Source of the DNA: Flavobacterium kingsejongi
GTDB lineage: Bacteria; Bacteroidota; Bacteroidia; Flavobacteriales; Flavobacteriaceae
Length of the DNA: 64,000 bases
NCBI RefSeq assembly: GCF_003076475.1
Contig: NZ_CP020919.1
Coordinates: 620,001-684,000, forward strand
Direction of reading: 5' to 3'
Part shown: piece by piece, positions 62,075-64,000 of the stretch
Numbering within the stretch: the stretch's first letter is position 1
How the letters are laid out: every line of letters starts with the position of its first letter
Notes under the pieces: model-generated
What the model saw: only the letters and a program-made list of their open reading frames with translations
Database searches by the model: none
Told to the model about the DNA's origin: nothing
Translations under genes and position numbers: made by a program

Positions 62075-63283
62075 ATGAAAAAATTATTACTTTTCTTTTT
62101 TACAGTCGTCTATTGTACTGCTTTCTCTCAAATTCACTTCGAACCGGGTTATATTATCGATAATTCAGGCACTAAAAAGGAATGTTTAATCCGCAATATA
62201 GCCTGGAAAAATAGTCCTTCCACCATCGAATATAAAATAACAGAAAATGACACTCCCAAAAAAACGGGACTATCTGATATTAAAGAATTCAGTGTAAGCA
62301 ATACCTATAAATATGTACGTTATACAACACTTGTGGACCGTTCCGGGAATAGTGTACAAAAAGCAAGTTATACCAAAGACCCAATAACCAAAGAAGAAAC
62401 CATTTTATTAAAAGTATTGGTAGAAGGAAAGATAACGCTATACCAGTATGAAGATGATAATCTTGTACTTTTCTTTACAAGTGCAGGAGACCGCAGTAAA
62501 GCGGAACAACTAATTCATAAAATATATATTTCAGAAGGAGGATATGCCGAAAACAATCAATTCCGTCAGCAATTATACCGACAGTTCCAATCAGAGTACC
62601 TGGAATCTGGTTCTTTGAAGATGAAAGATTTTGAAAAATTAAACTATAGCCAAAAAGCACTAATCAAACTATTTGGATTATACGATCAATCGGAGACTAC
62701 GACCTTCACAAATCTTGAAGCGAGGCAAAACAAAAGTACCGTGCATCTAAAAGCTATTGCAGGTGCAAACTTTACATCCTTAATGTTGGAAAAGGGAGAC
62801 CGCAGCCCAGAAGTAAATTTCGAAAATAAAACCCTTTTTAGCGTTGGCTTTGAAGCAGAATACATATTACCTTTCAATCAAAAAAAATGGTCCATCTTTA
62901 TAGCACCAAACTGGCAAAAATATGAATCAACTGCAGAACAGGGTATTACAAATTCAACAACAATTCTAAAATCTGATGTCAGTTATTCGATGATTGAGAT
63001 TCCTGTAGGCGTACGACATTTCTTTTTCCTGAATGATACTGCCCGCATTTTGGTTGAAGCAGGTTATACTACTGCAATACCGCTCAATTCCCATTTACAG
63101 TCCGGACGTGATGACTTCAATGTAGAAACTTCCGGTAACTTTTTTATAGGAACTGGTTTTAATTATAGTCGCTATGGGGTGGAATTACGCTACACTATGG
63201 CCAGAAGTATCAACAAACAATCCGTATACCGTGGAACAGAATATGGGTCCACAGCAGTAGTATTAAGTTATCGCATCCTCTAA
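62075..63283 (+). CDS. Exported beta-barrel-like protein, second of a tandem pair
   Basis: A 402-residue paralogue of the gene at 60653, with the same signal peptide layout (LLFFFTVVYCTAFSQI), HFEPGYIIDNSGTKKECLIR, EIPVGVRHFFFLNDTARILV and a terminal AVVLSYRIL. The sequence upstream (62043-62082) is almost the same as the leader of the first copy. The 17-bp-stem terminator lies between them, so each copy is transcribed separately. Confidence 0.75.
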   Translation: MKKLLLFFFTVVYCTAFSQIHFEPGYIIDNSGTKKECLIRNIAWKNSPSTIEYKITENDTPKKTGLSDIKEFSVSNTYKYVRYTTLVDRSGNSVQKASYTKDPITKEETILLKVLVEGKITLYQYEDDNLVLFFTSAGDRSKAEQLIHKIYISEGGYAENNQFRQQLYRQFQSEYLESGSLKMKDFEKLNYSQKALIKLFGLYDQSETTTFTNLEARQNKSTVHLKAIAGANFTSLMLEKGDRSPEVNFENKTLFSVGFEAEYILPFNQKKWSIFIAPNWQKYESTAEQGITNSTTILKSDVSYSMIEIPVGVRHFFFLNDTARILVEAGYTTAIPLNSHLQSGRDDFNVETSGNFFIGTGFNYSRYGVELRYTMARSINKQSVYRGTEYGSTAVVLSYRIL

Positions 63284-63300
63284 CAAATTATTGTCATACT

Positions 63301-63930
63301 ATGAAAAATACCGCACCTTATATTTTCCTGTTTTTTCTTTTGTGCATTTGCAGCTCCTGCCGGAAAACAACCGATTCCGATACCCTAAAGGACACCAAAA
63401 TAGCTGTTCCGGATTCCGTTGCAGCTGATGCAAAAGCACATTCCTGGATGGATGATTTCAGGGATTTCAGGACGGCAGTCTATCAAAATAATAGAGCAGA
63501 ACAAAAAAAGCATTTCAGGTTCCCACTAACCGATCCGGAAATTTGGTTCTTATGTCAGTTAACCCCAGCGGAACAAAATAAGAGAAAATCAACGGTGAAA
63601 AATCCGGATTATTTCTATGAAGCCGATTTTGATCATTGTGCTGCTAAATTATTCGCCAAGTCGTTTGTCAATTGCATTCAAAAGATCAAAACAAAAGAAC
63701 TCTTCGAGGAAGGTCATTATGACACTCCGGAATTCGATGATGCAGAAGGAAAATACCTGATGTATGCGACAGTGGATACCACAACAGAAGAGCTGGTTCT
63801 GAATCAGTCATTCCTGAATGGTGAAGATGAAGACGGAAACTATGTGAGTGAAGGAGAATATAATATTATTTATATTTTTTCCATATCAGGTGACAAACTG
63901 ATGCTGAAAAGAATCACCATGGCCGGATAA
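63301..63930 (+). CDS. Lipoprotein of unknown function
   Basis: A 209-residue lipoprotein (YIFLFFLLCICSSCRKTTDS; lipobox CSSC). The mature part has WMDDFRDFRTAVYQNNRAEQ, HFRFPLTDPEIWFLCQLTPA and a late EGEYNIIYIFSISGDKLMLK, compatible with a compact alpha/beta domain of the type found in Bacteroidetes DUF lipoproteins. It follows the second barrel gene by 17 bp and may be co-transcribed. No function assigned. Confidence 0.7.
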   Translation: MKNTAPYIFLFFLLCICSSCRKTTDSDTLKDTKIAVPDSVAADAKAHSWMDDFRDFRTAVYQNNRAEQKKHFRFPLTDPEIWFLCQLTPAEQNKRKSTVKNPDYFYEADFDHCAAKLFAKSFVNCIQKIKTKELFEEGHYDTPEFDDAEGKYLMYATVDTTTEELVLNQSFLNGEDEDGNYVSEGEYNIIYIFSISGDKLMLKRITMAG

Positions 63931-63935
63931 ATACA

Positions 63936-63976
63936 AAAGCCGCTGTAAACTAAGAATGTTTACAGCGGCTTTTTAC
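63936..63976 (+). terminator. Strong intrinsic terminator at the window end
   Basis: AAAGCCGCTGTAAAC (63936-63950) pairs perfectly with GTTTACAGCGGCTTT (63958-63972), 15 bp, then TTACTTTT. Confidence 0.9.
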
Positions 63977-64000
63977 TTTTATAACGCTATCATTTTATTG

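Overview
The window looks like chromosomal DNA of a Flavobacterium-like member of the Bacteroidetes. The evidence is AT-rich sequence, three secreted proteins with type IX secretion (T9SS) type A C-terminal signals, TAnnTTTG-type -7 promoter boxes, and flavobacterial families such as DUF3892, the TIGR03915/03916 pair and LytTR/LytS pairs. No tRNA, rRNA or CRISPR array was recognised.

Layout. 1-1300: 5' part of an IS1182-like element whose transposase changes frame at a T-TTA-AAA heptamer. 1304-9137: envelope genes (LpxR-like lipid A deacylase, mtgA, an FAD oxidoreductase), a 978-residue T9SS metalloprotease and a second HExxH protein. 9138-11039: a decayed accessory patch with gene fragments, a MORN-repeat lipoprotein and a cluster of GTGGTCGCGAC-type repeats. 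11040-16779: an outer-membrane protein, an S9 peptidase, a C1B peptidase, a membrane protein and a PP2C-like phosphatase. 16999-22690: a lipid, ribosome and vitamin core (accC, accB, fabH, rpmF, yceD-like, pdxA, divergent ribE). 22706-32106: small surface proteins, YetF-like protein, topoisomerase IB and two large T9SS proteins. 32450-34482: the radical SAM/TIGR03915 DNA-metabolism pair. 34491-40735: a membrane protein, a repeat lipoprotein with a two-component system, and several small genes. 40797-42771: a gene broken by a nonsense codon and by a complete 918-bp IS5-like element.

42803-55859 is the most notable part: eleven same-strand genes spaced 4-42 bp apart. In order they encode a stand-alone HsdR-N-type nuclease, a lipoprotein, a 3-TM protein, a tubulin/FtsZ-like GTPase, a 1294-residue protein with an actin/Hsp70-fold ATPase, a protein with a proline-rich tail, two TerD proteins, a membrane-anchored OmpA-domain protein, a 2-TM protein and TerC. 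It resembles a Ter-type stress or defence system that combines two cytoskeleton-fold NTPases with an envelope-anchored part. The OmpA protein begins with the same N-terminal motif as TerD.

55929-63930: a LytTR/LytS two-component pair, a DUF5694-like protein, a 42-bp repeat array coding heptads, pncB, two tandem paralogous surface proteins with near-identical leaders, and a lipoprotein. Several strong intrinsic terminators separate the units.
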